A DNA stretch of 64,000 nucleotides from Rhodocyclaceae bacterium (GCA_028713915.1 JAQTNK010000015.1:24060-88059); one strand, 5' to 3'; positions 1 to 11,703 are shown, numbered from the stretch's first letter. Notes: generated by a model not told the origin, from the sequence alone. Numbers and translations: made by a program.

Positions 1-1
1 G

Positions 2-1042
2 CGCGACAAGCTCGCCCCCTACGTCGCCTGGCTCGCCGCCAAGCCTGATCCGGCCACCCAAGGCGACGGCGTGCGCGAACTGGAAAAGCTCGCGCGCTAT
101 GTGCGCGACCTGATGCCGCTCGCCAACAACTTCGTCGCCTTCCGCGATTTCTACGGCCGCCAGGGCAAGGCGACTTTCCAGGTCGGCACGCTTTATCTCG
201 ACGGCCGCTCCTGCGAGCTGTGCGTCGCCGTCAGCGACGCCGCCAAGCATGCCTCGCTCGCGGCCTTGTCGCGCCTGTGCCTGGTCTATTGCGACTGCGT
301 GCGCGGCGCCGAGCGGATGAGCATCGCCGCCGCCTTCACGGCCGGCGACTCGGACCAGCTCATGGCCGGCCGCAACGGCGTTTTCTACGACCGCCAGGGG
401 CGCGACTGGGACGCCACCATCATCAACATCATCGATCATCCGATCGGCCTGCGCCAGGCTTTCTGGTCACCCTACAAGCGCCTCGCGCGCCTGGTGGCCG
501 AACAGTTGCAGAAGCTCGCGGCGAACAAGGCCAGGCAAGCCGAGACCAACCTGGCCACGGCAGCGTTCGGCGCCGCCAAGCAGGCCGGCGCCGCGGCGCC
601 GAAGACCGCGCCGGTGCCGTTCGACGTCGGCAAGTTCGCCGGCATCTTCGCCGCCATCGGCCTCGCCGTCGGCGCCATCGGCACGGCGCTCGCGTCGGTG
701 GCGACGGGCCTGTTCGCGCTCAAGTGGTGGCAGCTGCCGCTCGCACTGGTTGGCGTCGTGCTGCTGATTTCCGGCCCCGCCATGGTGCTTGCCTGGTTCA
801 AGCTGAGAAGCCGCAACCTCGGGCCGATCCTCGACGCCAACGGCTGGGCCATCAACGCCCGCGCCAAGATCAACATTCCCTTCGGCACTTCGCTGACGCA
901 AGTGGCGCAACTGCCTGCCGACGCCGAACGCTCGCTGAGCGATTCGTATGCCGAGAGCCACGCGGGTTTGAAGTGGGCCCTGGCCGGCCTCATCCTGCTG
1001 GTCCTCGTCGCCTTCGTCTGGCTGGTGCGCGCGGTCATCTGA
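2..1042 (+). CDS. Hypothetical membrane protein, 5' end outside window
   Basis: The reading frame is open to the left edge, so the N-terminus is missing; the first GTG/ATG inside the window is not a likely start. About 346 residues remain. The first two thirds look soluble and well folded. An Ala-rich linker follows, then two strongly hydrophobic stretches around 640-800 and one at the very C-terminus (985-1040), so the protein is probably anchored in the inner membrane by its C-terminal half. I do not recognise the family. It ends 7 bp before the AsmA-family gene and may share its transcript. Confidence 0.7.
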   Translation, partial: RDKLAPYVAWLAAKPDPATQGDGVRELEKLARYVRDLMPLANNFVAFRDFYGRQGKATFQVGTLYLDGRSCELCVAVSDAAKHASLAALSRLCLVYCDCVRGAERMSIAAAFTAGDSDQLMAGRNGVFYDRQGRDWDATIINIIDHPIGLRQAFWSPYKRLARLVAEQLQKLAANKARQAETNLATAAFGAAKQAGAAAPKTAPVPFDVGKFAGIFAAIGLAVGAIGTALASVATGLFALKWWQLPLALVGVVLLISGPAMVLAWFKLRSRNLGPILDANGWAINARAKINIPFGTSLTQVAQLPADAERSLSDSYAESHAGLKWALAGLILLVLVAFVWLVRAVI

Positions 1043-1049
1043 AGCGACG

Positions 1050-2243
1050 ATGGCAGCGAAAGTCCTCAAGCTCGCCGGCATCGTCGTCGCGGTCCTCGGC
1101 GTTCTCGGCATCGCCCTCGGCGCTTTCCTTTCCAGCCGCTACTTCGCCGCGAGCGTCGAGACGCTGCTCGCCAAGGCGATGCAGGAGGCCAAGCAGCGCA
1201 CCCTGAAATTCGACGGCGCGCTGGAAATTTCCTTCTGGCCGAATGCCGGCTTCACCGCCGGCAGAGTCTCGCTGTCGGAGCGCGGCAGCACGCAGGAGTT
1301 CGCCTCCTTCGACGCGGCGCGCGTGTCGGTGGCCGTGCTGCCGCTGTTCGCCCGGCAGGTGGTGGTGGAAGATTTGACGCTGAACGGCCTCAAGGTCGGC
1401 ATCGTCAAGCACGCCGACGGCTCGCTCAACATCGACGATCTGCTCGTCAGCCAGAAGCCCGCCGGCACGCCGCTCCAGTTCGACATCGCCGCCGTCAAGC
1501 TCGGCGGCGCGACGCTGACCTGGCACGACGAAAAATCCGGCGGCACGACGACGGTGAGCGGCCTCGATTTCGCCACCGGCCGCGTCCAGGCCGATACCGG
1601 CAGCAAAGCCTTCCGCGTCGATAACCTGGCCTTCGCCGCCACGGCGGACGGCATCCGCACGCGAGTCGCCCTCGGCGGCGTCGACGGTTCGGCCACCGCC
1701 CTCAAGGCCGCCAGCCTGGCCTTCGATATCGACGCCAAGGCCGGCACGACGGCCGTCCGCGGCACGCTGAACGCGGCCCTCGCCGCCGACTTCGCCCAAG
1801 GCACGCTGGCCCTGGAGAACCTCTCCGGCGACGTCGACATCGCGCATCCGCACCTGGCGACCAAGCACATCACGCTGCCGCTGCGCGGCGACTTGCGCGC
1901 CGGCCTGGCGACGGCCGCCGGCCATCTGTCGACGCAGTTCGACGAATCGAAAGCGGTGCTGCAGTTCAAGGTGGCCCGATTCGCGCCGCTGGCGCTGCAT
2001 TTCGACCTCGCCATCGATCGCCTCGACGTCGACCGCTACTTGCTGCCGCAGCCAGCGGCGGCCCGCGCGGAGAACACCAACCCGTTCGACCTGTCTGCGT
2101 TCAAGGACCTCGAACTGGACGGCACGGTGCGGATCGGCAGCCTGCAGGTCGCCAACCTCAAGGCCAGCAACGTCAAGCTCCAGATCAAGGCCGCCAACGG
2201 CAAGCTCGACGTCGGCGGGCTTGACGGCCGGGACGGAAACTAG
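1050..2243 (+). CDS. AsmA-family protein, C-terminally short
   Basis: This 397-residue protein has an N-terminal membrane anchor (residues about 7-30) followed by the beta-rich AsmA domain. Motifs typical of the family are VVEDLTLNGLKVGIVKHADG and SLNIDDLLV. AsmA-type proteins are inner-membrane-anchored periplasmic proteins linked to outer-membrane lipid homeostasis. E. coli AsmA has about 617 residues, whereas this one stops right after the FDLSAFKDLELDGTVRIGSL-like segment, at KLDVGG, where relatives normally continue into a conserved C-terminal part. The stop lies 2 bp before the ROK kinase start. A deletion joining the two genes, or a genuinely short member, would both fit. Confidence 0.8.
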   Translation: MAAKVLKLAGIVVAVLGVLGIALGAFLSSRYFAASVETLLAKAMQEAKQRTLKFDGALEISFWPNAGFTAGRVSLSERGSTQEFASFDAARVSVAVLPLFARQVVVEDLTLNGLKVGIVKHADGSLNIDDLLVSQKPAGTPLQFDIAAVKLGGATLTWHDEKSGGTTTVSGLDFATGRVQADTGSKAFRVDNLAFAATADGIRTRVALGGVDGSATALKAASLAFDIDAKAGTTAVRGTLNAALAADFAQGTLALENLSGDVDIAHPHLATKHITLPLRGDLRAGLATAAGHLSTQFDESKAVLQFKVARFAPLALHFDLAIDRLDVDRYLLPQPAAARAENTNPFDLSAFKDLELDGTVRIGSLQVANLKASNVKLQIKAANGKLDVGGLDGRDGN

Positions 2244-2245
2244 CC

Positions 2246-3133
2246 ATGCGGCTGGGCATCGACCTTGGCGGCACCAAGATCGAAATCGTCGCGCTGGCCG
2301 GCGACGGCGCCGAGCTGCTGCGCCGGCGCGTGGCGACGCCGCAAGGCGACTACGCCGCGACGGTGGCGGCGCTCGCCGGCCTCGTCGCCGCGGCGGAGAC
2401 TGAGCTCGGGCAGCGCGGCAGCGTCGGCGTCGGCATTCCCGGCGCCGAATCTCGCGTCACCGGCCTCGTCAAGAACGCCAATTCCACCTGGCTGATCGGC
2501 AAGCCGCTGCGCCAGGACCTGCAAGCGGCGCTCGCGCGCGACGTGCGGCTGGCCAACGATGCCAACTGCTTCGCGCTCTCGGAAGCCACCGACGGCGCGG
2601 CGGCCGGCGCCGGCGTGGTGTTCGGCGTGATTCTCGGCACCGGGGTCGGCGGCGGCATCGTCGTCAATGGCACGGTGCTGGCCGGCGCCAACGGCATCGC
2701 CGGCGAATGGGGCCACAACCGCTTGCCCGGCGACGAGGCCGCCTGGCCCGCCTGCTATTGCGGCCGCCGCGGCTGCGTCGAAACTTTCCTTTCGGGGCCC
2801 GGCCTGACGCGCGACCACGCCGCCGTCACTGGCGACGCCAATGTCATAGCGCCGGCGGCGATCGCCGCGCTTGCCGCCGCCGGCGACGCCGCCTGCGAAG
2901 CGACGCTGCGCCGCTACGAGGCGCGCTGCGCCCGCGCCTTGGCCGAGGTCATCAACATCCTCGACCCGGACGCCATCGTGCTCGGCGGCGGCCTGTCGAA
3001 CCTCGACCGCCTTTACGACGCCGTGCAGCGGCTCTGGGGCGCGCAGGTCTTCTCCGACCACGTCGCCACGCGCCTGCTGAAGAACCGCCACGGCGATTCC
3101 TCGGGCGTGCGCGGCGCCGCCTGGCTATGGTGA
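2246..3133 (+). CDS. ROK-family sugar kinase (fructokinase / N-acetylglucosamine kinase type)
   Basis: This cytosolic kinase of 295 residues should phosphorylate a hexose or N-acetylhexosamine with ATP. It shows the N-terminal phosphate loop DLGGTK (residues 5-10), the catalytic region LANDANCFALSEA, the glycine-rich GVILGTGVGGGI, and GEWGHN. The ROK zinc motif has Cys at about 170, 172 and 177 (CYCGRRGCVE), and an adenosine-contact motif IVLGGGLSN lies near the end. The length equals E. coli Mak/NagK. The substrate cannot be fixed from sequence. It starts 2 bp after the AsmA gene and overlaps the MOSC gene by 7 bp, so these genes probably form one operon. Confidence 0.88.
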   Translation: MRLGIDLGGTKIEIVALAGDGAELLRRRVATPQGDYAATVAALAGLVAAAETELGQRGSVGVGIPGAESRVTGLVKNANSTWLIGKPLRQDLQAALARDVRLANDANCFALSEATDGAAAGAGVVFGVILGTGVGGGIVVNGTVLAGANGIAGEWGHNRLPGDEAAWPACYCGRRGCVETFLSGPGLTRDHAAVTGDANVIAPAAIAALAAAGDAACEATLRRYEARCARALAEVINILDPDAIVLGGGLSNLDRLYDAVQRLWGAQVFSDHVATRLLKNRHGDSSGVRGAAWLW

Positions 3134-3771
3134 CGCTTTATCTGGGCGGCATCCGCCCGCTGCCGCCGGAGAACCAGCCGACCGGCATGTTCAAGCGCGA
3201 GATCGCGCAGCCGGTGTGGCTCGGCCGCGCGGGACTGGCGGGCGACGCCCAGGCCGACCGCCGCGTGCACGGCGGCCCCGAAAAAGCGCTGCATCAATTC
3301 CCCGTCGCGCACTACGCGCGGCTCGCCGCCGCCTTCCCCGCCGCGGCGGCCTTGCTGGTGCCCGGCAGCATCGGCGAAAACCTCAGTGCCGACGGCTGGG
3401 AGGAAACCACCATCTGCATCGGCGACGTCTTCCGTCTCGGCGATGCGCGCATCCAGGTATCGCAGCCGCGCTCGCCGTGCTGGAAAATCGACCGCCGCTA
3501 TGGTCAGGAGGGCATGGCCAAACTCATCGACGCTGCGGGGATCGCCGGCTGGTACTTCCGCGTCGTCGAGGAAGGCGAAGTCGCGACCGGCTGCCGCTTC
3601 CAGCGCATCGACCAGCCGGCGCCGGCGGCGACGCTGCAGCGGCTCTGGCAGCTTTGGCAGGCGCAGCGTCCCTACCCCGACGCGCTCGAGGCGTTCGCCG
3701 CGACGCCCGGCCTGGCGCCCAACTGGACCGCGAAATTCGTCGAGCGCGCGCGATGGCTGAGAAGTCTCTGA
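3127..3771 (+). CDS. MOSC-domain protein, YiiM-like
   Basis: The start ATG lies inside the end of the ROK kinase gene. The 214-residue product has the MOSC core with the conserved cysteine in QPRSPCWKIDRRYG and the motifs VHGGPEKALHQFP and GSIGENLSADG. This is the YiiM subgroup of molybdenum-cofactor-binding proteins, whose E. coli member (about 224 residues) reduces N-hydroxylated bases such as 6-hydroxylaminopurine. A cofactor-dependent reductase role is inferred from family membership only. The 3' end overlaps the start of the MFS gene, which suggests translational coupling. Confidence 0.87.
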   Translation: MVTLYLGGIRPLPPENQPTGMFKREIAQPVWLGRAGLAGDAQADRRVHGGPEKALHQFPVAHYARLAAAFPAAAALLVPGSIGENLSADGWEETTICIGDVFRLGDARIQVSQPRSPCWKIDRRYGQEGMAKLIDAAGIAGWYFRVVEEGEVATGCRFQRIDQPAPAATLQRLWQLWQAQRPYPDALEAFAATPGLAPNWTAKFVERARWLRSL

Positions 3772-4947
3772 ATCCCTGGCGGCGCGTCTTCCTGCCCTTC
3801 GCGGCGGGCTATTACCTGTCCTACCTGCTGCGCAACGTCAATGCCGTCATCGCGCCGGACCTCACGCGCGACCTCGCGGTGTCGGCCGCCGACCTCGGCT
3901 TCCTGACCTCGGCCTACCTCTTCGGCTTCGGCGCCTTCCAGCTGCCGCTGGGCATCCTGCTCGACCGCTACGGCCCGCGCCGCGTCGAGGCGGTGCTGCT
4001 GACCATCGCCGCCGCGGGCTGCGCCGCCTTCGCGGTCGGCACCAACCTCGCCGAGCTGGCGCTCGGCCGCGGCCTCATCGGCCTCGGCGTCTCGGCCTGC
4101 CTGATGGCCTCGTTCAAGGCCTTCTCGCTGTGGTTTCCGGCCGAGCGCCAGGCGTCGCTCAACGCCGCGGTGATGGCCGCCGGCGGGCTGGGCGCCTTGA
4201 GCGCGACGACGCCGCTGGCCTGGGCGCTGCCGCTCGCCGGCTGGCGCGGCATTTTCGCCGTCCTCGCCGTGCTGGCGCTCGCCGCCGCCGCCGGCATCTT
4301 CTCGACGCCCGACAGGCGCGCCGCCGTCAGCCGCGAGACCCTCGGCGAGCAGCTGCACGCCCTCGGCGGCATCCTGAGAAGCCGCGCCTACTGGCGCTTC
4401 GCGCCGCAGACGGCGACCATGTCGGGCGGCTTCATGGCGCTCCAGGGCTTGTGGGCGGTACCCTGGCTCATCAACGTCAACGGCGCGACGCGCGAAGCGG
4501 CCGCCGTCCACATGCTGCTCGCCAGCGGCGCCATGCTCGCGGGCTTCCTCGCGCTCGCCGCCTTCGTCACGCGGCTGGCGCGCGCCGGCCTGCCGCCGCA
4601 GCGCATCCTCACGGCCGGCATCGGCGTCGGCATCGGCGTCCTCGCGCTGATCGTCGCCGACGTCGGCGCGACCCGGCTGCTGTGGTTCGCCATGGGCCTG
4701 GTGTTTTCGGTCACCAATCTCTCCTACGCCCTGCTCGCGGCGAACTTCCCGCCGCACCTGCAGGGCCGCGCGAACACCGCCTTGAACCTCGCCGCCTTCG
4801 TCGGCGCCTTCGGCCTGCAATGGGGCATCGGCGTGCTCGTCGACGTGCTCGGCAGTTTCGGCCTGACGCCGCGCGAGGCTTTTCGCTGGGCCTTCGCCGT
4901 GCTGCTGCTGATGCAGGCGTCGGCGTGGGGATGGTTCGTGCTGGGCG

Positions 4948-6927
<1,980 letters not shown>

Positions 6928-7278
6928 GGCCTATCAGAGGCTTGCTCGGCCAATCTCGACTTCACCTTGCTTGATTCCCCTAATCCGTTGGTCTCAAATG
7001 GTTTTCCGCCTACCCACAAAAACTGTGGACAACTTTGTGAATAACGGCGTCGCCACAGCGCTAAATAGCGGCCCCGTAACGTTTAGTTAATAAATGCACA
7101 ACCATTGTGCCGAGTCAATTGCTATAGAAATCAAACAGTTAACAAGTTTGTATTACTAAGGTATGACTGGAGCCGCTGGGAACCCCCGCCAACCCGGTTT
7201 CTGTGAATAAGTCAACTGCCGGACCCGTTTTCCGGAAGCCTTGCGGGGCCGGCCTTGCGCGGGCGAAGGCGCCCGCGA
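6928..7278. promoter_or_regulatory. priA-hemE intergenic region with DnaA-box-like sequences
   Basis: This A+T-rich 351 bp stretch contains no gene. On the minus strand it holds two perfect matches to the relaxed DnaA box TTATNCACA (TTATTCACA, at 7036-7044 and 7202-7210) and one near match TTGTCCACA at 7024-7032, only 3 bp from the first. The priA promoter must lie here, because priA starts at 6927 and reads away from it; no single -35/-10 pair stands out. The boxes could couple priA expression to DnaA-ATP levels, or be a DnaA-titrating site. This is inference from motif matches alone. Confidence 0.5.
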
Positions 7279-8331
7279 TCAGCGGCGGTACTGGTGTACC
7301 GCGTCGACCAGCGCGGAAACCCGCTCGGGGGGCGTGAATTGGGAAATGCCGTGGCCGAGGTTGAAGACATGGCCGCTGCCGGCGCCGTAGGCATCGAGCA
7401 CGCGGCGCGCTTCCTTTTGCACGGTTTCGCCCGAGGCGAACAGCGCCATCGGATCGAGGTTCCCTTGCAGCGCCACTTTGTCGCCGACGCGCCGGCGCGC
7501 TTCGCCGATGTCGGTGGTCCAGTCCAGCCCGATGGCGTCGCAGCCGATGGCGGCGATGGCTTCGAGCCACTGGCCGCCGCCCTTGGTGAAGACGATGGAA
7601 GGGACGCGCTCGCCGTCGTGGCTCTTCTTCAGGCCGGCGACGATGCGCTCCATGTACTGGAGCGAGAACTCGCGGTAGGCGTGCGCCGGCAGCGCGCCGC
7701 CCCAGGTGTCGAAGATCTGCACGGCTTGCGCGCCGGATTCGATTTGCGCGTTGAGGTAGTCGGTGACGGCGACGGTGGTCACTTCGAGGATGCGATGCAG
7801 CAGGTCGGGCCGCTCGAACAGCATGGTCTTGACCGTGCGGAAGTCGTCCGAGCCGCCGCCTTCGACCATGTAGCACGCCAGCGTGAAAGGGCTGCCGGAA
7901 AAGCCGATCAGCGGCACGGAGTTGTCGAGCGCGCGGCGAATCTCGGCCACCGCGTCCATGACGTAGCGCAGGTGCACGTTGGGGTCCGGCGCTTCGAGGT
8001 CGCGGATCGCCCACTCTTCGCGCAGCGGCCGTTCGAACTTCGGACCTTCGCCGTCGGCGAAATAGAGCCCCAGGCCCATCGCGTCGGGCACCGTGAGAAT
8101 GTCGGAAAACAGGATCGCGGCGTCCAGGCCGAAGCGCGCCAGCGGCTGCAGCGTGACTTCGCAGGCCAGGCCGGGATCCTTGCAAAGGTTGAGGAAGCTG
8201 CCGGCGCGGCGGCGCGTCTCGCAGTACTCGGGCAGGTAGCGACCGGCCTGGCGCATCAGCCAGACGGGCGTGTAATCGACCGGTTCGCGCAGCAGGGCGC
8301 GCAGGAAATTGTCGTTCTGGGGGCGGGCCAT
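7279..8331 (-). CDS. hemE: Uroporphyrinogen decarboxylase
   Basis: HemE removes four acetate carboxyls from uroporphyrinogen III to give coproporphyrinogen III in cytosolic haem synthesis. The 350-residue product has the signature [15 protein letters not shown] with the substrate-binding Arg residues near the start, [15 protein letters not shown] with the catalytic Asp, [10 protein letters not shown], and FTKGGGQWL. The length matches the family. The ATG at 8331 was chosen because it gives the conserved [13 protein letters not shown] start and has GGAG about 7 bp upstream; an in-frame ATG at 8361 would only add a non-conserved extension. Confidence 0.96.
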   Translation of the reverse strand: MARPQNDNFLRALLREPVDYTPVWLMRQAGRYLPEYCETRRRAGSFLNLCKDPGLACEVTLQPLARFGLDAAILFSDILTVPDAMGLGLYFADGEGPKFERPLREEWAIRDLEAPDPNVHLRYVMDAVAEIRRALDNSVPLIGFSGSPFTLACYMVEGGGSDDFRTVKTMLFERPDLLHRILEVTTVAVTDYLNAQIESGAQAVQIFDTWGGALPAHAYREFSLQYMERIVAGLKKSHDGERVPSIVFTKGGGQWLEAIAAIGCDAIGLDWTTDIGEARRRVGDKVALQGNLDPMALFASGETVQKEARRVLDAYGAGSGHVFNLGHGISQFTPPERVSALVDAVHQYRR

Positions 8332-8463
8332 GGGGCGCTCCGGTAGCGGGTAAAGGGGCATTATCGCATTGCCTTGGGCATTACCGGTCCTCGGCCCCAT
8401 AGGCGAGGCGCATTCTTGCGGCGCGGCGGGACCGCCGGCGCCCAGGATCCGGCCGCTGCCGCC

Positions 8464-10002
8464 TCATTCCATGAGCGCCGGAGCGGCGTCCTGCTGCGCG
8501 CGCTGCGGCGGCGCCCGCAGCAGGACGATCATGGGAATCGCGGCCAGGGTGAGGAACATCATCAGGCGGAAGTCCTGCAGGTAGGCGAGCGTAGCGGCCT
8601 GGCGCGTGACTTCGGCATTGATCGCGGCAAGGCCTTGCGGCGACGCGAGATGGTAGGCGCCGGCTGTCGCCGTGGCGAAGGCCGGCCGGAACGGATTGAT
8701 GTAGCCGGCGAAGGCGGCATGGTTGGCCTGCGTGCGCTGGGCGAGGTAGGTCATCACCACGGAAATGCCGATGCTGCTGCCGATGTTGCGCATCAGGTTG
8801 AACAGCGCCGTGCCCTCGTTGCGGAAATGCGTCGCCAGGGTCGAGAAGCTGATGGTGGTCAGCGGCACGTAGGTCAGGCCGATGCCGAGCCCCTGGGTGA
8901 TGCCCGTGCGGACGATGTCCCAGCCGCCGACGTCCGCCGTGAAGTGCGTCATCTCCCACAGCGACAGCGTCGTCAGGACGAAGCCGACGAAGATCATGTG
9001 GCGGGCATCGACCCGCCGCGACAGCCGGCCGACGGTGATCATGGCGATCAGCGTGCCGATGCCGCGCGGCACCAGCAGGAAGCCGATGTCGATCACCGGG
9101 TAGCCCATCAGGTTCTGCATGAACGGTGGCAACAGCGCCATGGTCGCGAACAGCACGACGCCGACGTTGAAAATGAACACCAGGCCGACGCTGAAGTTGC
9201 GGTCGCGGAACAGGCCCGGTTCGATGAACGGCTGATCGTGAGTGAAGATGTGCGCGACGAAGAGATAGAGGCCGAGCCCGGCGAGCATCGCCTCGACCGC
9301 GATCTCGCGGCTGGCGAACCAGTTCAGCGACTCGCCGCGGTCGAGCATCATCTGCAGCGCACCGATGGCGACGCTGAGGAAAGCGAAGCCGAGCAGGTCG
9401 AAGCGCCGCGAGCGGTCGAGCGGCGTCTCATGCACGAAAGCCGCGAGGCCGAACCACGCCAGCAGGCCGAACGGCAGGTTGATGTAGAACACCCAGCGCC
9501 AGTTGTAGTACTCGGTGAGCCAGCCGCCCAGCGACGGGCCGAGAATCGGGCCGACCATCACGCCGACGCCCCACAGCGCCATCGCCGAGCCGTGCTGCTC
9601 GCGCGGATAGGCGTCGAGCAGCACCGACTGCGACAGCGGCACCAGGCTGGCGCCGAATACGCCCTGGAGCAGCCGGAACATCACGATCTCGGGCAGGTTC
9701 TGTGCCGCGCCGCAAAGCATCGACGCCACCGTGAAGCCCGCCACCGACCACATGAAGAGGCGCTTGCGCCCGAGACGGGCGACGAGAATGCCGGTCAGGG
9801 GCATGACGATGGCCGCGGCGACGATGTAAGACGTCAGCACCCAGGCGATCTGGTCCTGGGTCGCGCCCATCGTTCCCTGCATGTGCGGCAGCGCCACGTT
9901 GGCGATGGTCGTGTCGAGCGCCTGCATGATCGTGGCCAGCATCACCGACAGGGTGACGAAGCCCCGGTGCTGGTGCTCCATGCCTGGCGCGACGGCGGTC
10001 AT
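8464..10002 (-). CDS. DHA2-family multidrug efflux transporter, EmrB-like
   Basis: This inner-membrane drug:proton antiporter of about 512 residues has 14 predicted helices. It shows the DHA2 signature LDTTIANVALP in helix 1, the loop motif ARLGRKRLF, and the antiporter motif GVGVMVGPILGPSLGGWL in helix 5. With the adjacent membrane-fusion protein and an outer-membrane channel (not in this window) it should form a tripartite pump. The start is set 10 bp after the upstream gene's stop; an ATG at 9981 is an alternative. It is last in a marR-emrA-emrB operon and so is probably controlled by the MarR protein. Confidence 0.9.
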   Translation of the reverse strand: MTAVAPGMEHQHRGFVTLSVMLATIMQALDTTIANVALPHMQGTMGATQDQIAWVLTSYIVAAAIVMPLTGILVARLGRKRLFMWSVAGFTVASMLCGAAQNLPEIVMFRLLQGVFGASLVPLSQSVLLDAYPREQHGSAMALWGVGVMVGPILGPSLGGWLTEYYNWRWVFYINLPFGLLAWFGLAAFVHETPLDRSRRFDLLGFAFLSVAIGALQMMLDRGESLNWFASREIAVEAMLAGLGLYLFVAHIFTHDQPFIEPGLFRDRNFSVGLVFIFNVGVVLFATMALLPPFMQNLMGYPVIDIGFLLVPRGIGTLIAMITVGRLSRRVDARHMIFVGFVLTTLSLWEMTHFTADVGGWDIVRTGITQGLGIGLTYVPLTTISFSTLATHFRNEGTALFNLMRNIGSSIGISVVMTYLAQRTQANHAAFAGYINPFRPAFATATAGAYHLASPQGLAAINAEVTRQAATLAYLQDFRLMMFLTLAAIPMIVLLRAPPQRAQQDAAPALME

Positions 10003-10012
10003 CGGCGGACGC

Positions 10013-11092
10013 TCAGAAGGAAAGGCCCAGCAGGCGGCGCCGATGGCCGGTGTCGATGGTGACGACGGCGCTGAGGCCGGCACGCAGCTGCGGCAGGTCC
10101 GGCGCGGCGGCGAGCCTGATGCGCACGGGCACCCGCTGGGTGATCTTGACCCAGTTGCCGGTGGCGTTCTGCGCCGGGATGACCGAGAACTCGGCGCCCG
10201 TGGCCGGGCTCACGCTGTCGACGGTCCCCTGCCACTCGGCGTCCGGATAGGTGTCGATGTGCACGACGGCCGGCTCGCCGGGACGCACGTAGGTGAGGTC
10301 GGTCTCGGTGAAATTGGCGTCCACCCAGACGCTGCCGCTGATCACCAGGGCCATCGCCGCGCTGCCCGCGCTCACGTACTGCCCCGGCTTCGGGCGGTTG
10401 CTGACGGTGCCGGGCAGCGCAGCGCGCACTTCCGTGCGCGCCAAGTCGAGCTTGGCCTGGTCCAGTTCGGCCAGGGCCGCGCGGTAGCTCGGATGGCGCT
10501 CGACCGGCGCATCGACGCTGCCGCCCAGCGTCGCGGCGATGCGCTTCAGGTCCTGTTGCAGCGCCGCGACCTGCTGGGCCGCGACGTCCGCGCTCTGCGT
10601 CGCGTCGTCGAAGCGCGCGGCGGAGATGAAATGCTTCTTGACGAGGTCGGCTTGTCGCGCCTGCTCGCGTTGGGCGAAGGCGTACCTGGTCTTCGCCAGC
10701 GCGATTTCCGCCTGCTTCTCGCGATAGCTCGCTTGCAGCGCCGCGAGATCGGTGCGCACCTGCGACAGCTTGGCCTCGGCCTTTTCCACGGCCACCTGGA
10801 ACGACGCCGGATCGATGCGGAACAACGGCTGGCCGGCCGCCACCGTCTCGTTCTCCCGCACCGGCACGGCCTGGATGATGCCCGAGACGTCGGCGCTCAC
10901 CGGCACCATGTCGGCCTTGACGTAGGCGTCGTCGGTTTCGACGTAGCGCCCGCCCTGCAGGTAGAAGCCGGCGGCGACCAGCGCAGCGAGCGCCGGCAAC
11001 GCGACGAGGAGCATCAGCCGCTGCCGGCGGCGCTTGGCAAGGCTTGCCGTCGCCAGGGATGACGGCTCGTCGCCGGTCGGTGTCTTGCTCAT
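10013..11092 (-). CDS. HlyD/EmrA-type membrane fusion protein
   Basis: This periplasmic adaptor of 359 residues has one N-terminal membrane anchor (residues about 26-44). After the anchor comes the EmrA signature GGRYVETDDAYVKADMVPV, then the lipoyl half-motif VSGIIQAVPVRENETVAAGQ. A long coiled-coil hairpin spans roughly residues 95-185 and is followed by the second lipoyl half and a beta-barrel domain. The adaptor bridges the EmrB-like carrier encoded 10 bp downstream to an outer-membrane factor. It starts 33 bp after the marR-like gene, in the same direction. Confidence 0.92.
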   Translation of the reverse strand: MSKTPTGDEPSSLATASLAKRRRQRLMLLVALPALAALVAAGFYLQGGRYVETDDAYVKADMVPVSADVSGIIQAVPVRENETVAAGQPLFRIDPASFQVAVEKAEAKLSQVRTDLAALQASYREKQAEIALAKTRYAFAQREQARQADLVKKHFISAARFDDATQSADVAAQQVAALQQDLKRIAATLGGSVDAPVERHPSYRAALAELDQAKLDLARTEVRAALPGTVSNRPKPGQYVSAGSAAMALVISGSVWVDANFTETDLTYVRPGEPAVVHIDTYPDAEWQGTVDSVSPATGAEFSVIPAQNATGNWVKITQRVPVRIRLAAAPDLPQLRAGLSAVVTIDTGHRRRLLGLSF

Positions 11093-11125
11093 GAATGCGT
11101 GCCTCGTGACATTGCGATGCGGCGC

Positions 11126-11557
11126 CTATTGCCGCGCCGACAGGTTGCCGTGCATCTTGCCCAGCGCCGACAGCACCGCGGCGGCCTCCTGCTTGCCGAG
11201 GCCGCGCAAGGCGTCCGCGCGGATCGCCGCGCCCACGTGCTTGATGGCCGCGAGCTGGGGAGCGGCGGCGGGCGTCAGATGAATCCGGTAGGCGCGGCGG
11301 TCGGCGGGATCCGCGCGCCGCTCGACGAAGCCGGCCGTCGCCAGCTGGTCGAGCAGGCGCGCCAGGGTGATCGGCTGGACTTCCAGCAGTTCAGCCAGCT
11401 CGACCTGGCGGACGCCCTCGTGCCGCGAGACGTAGACCAGCGCTCGCGCCTGGGCCAGCGTCAGCAGGCTGCCTTCGAGGCGCTGGCGAAAGGCCCGCCG
11501 CATCAGGCGGGAGACGTCCGCCAGCAGGAAACCGAGACTTTCTTCTTGCACGCCCAC
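11126..11557 (-). CDS. MarR-family transcriptional regulator
   Basis: This dimeric winged-helix repressor has about 143 residues. The recognition region reads VELAELLEVQPITLARLLDQL and the wing is VERRADPADRRAYRIHLT, both typical of MarR. The GTG at 11557 is preferred because GAGGAG stands 6-9 bp upstream. An ATG at 11581 would add eight residues, but it lies inside a palindrome that looks like the operator and only a few bases from the -10 box. It heads the operon with emrA/emrB-like genes and is expected to repress itself and the pump until a hydrophobic ligand binds. Confidence 0.88.
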   Translation of the reverse strand: MGVQEESLGFLLADVSRLMRRAFRQRLEGSLLTLAQARALVYVSRHEGVRQVELAELLEVQPITLARLLDQLATAGFVERRADPADRRAYRIHLTPAAAPQLAAIKHVGAAIRADALRGLGKQEAAAVLSALGKMHGNLSARQ

Positions 11558-11574
11558 GAGCGCTCCTCGACTGA

Positions 11575-11616
11575 TAAGCAATGCTTACTATATACGAGGA
11601 TTACGATGCCGGTCAA
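11575..11616 (-). promoter_or_regulatory. Promoter and MarR-type operator of the efflux operon
   Basis: On the minus strand the sequence gives a -35 TTGACC (11611-11616), an 18 bp spacer, and a -10 TATAGT (11587-11592). A perfect 13-bp palindrome TAAGCAATGCTTA (11575-11587) overlaps the downstream edge of the -10 and the expected start point. A protein bound there would block RNA polymerase. Identity with the MarR-family operator of this locus is inference from position and symmetry. Confidence 0.7.
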
Positions 11617-11703
11617 AGGCGCGATCGCGCGGCCGGCCTCCGCAAGCGCCGGGGCGCCGCGATGCCGTAGAATGCGCGCCCCCCACCTCATTCGAGCCGA
11701 GCC

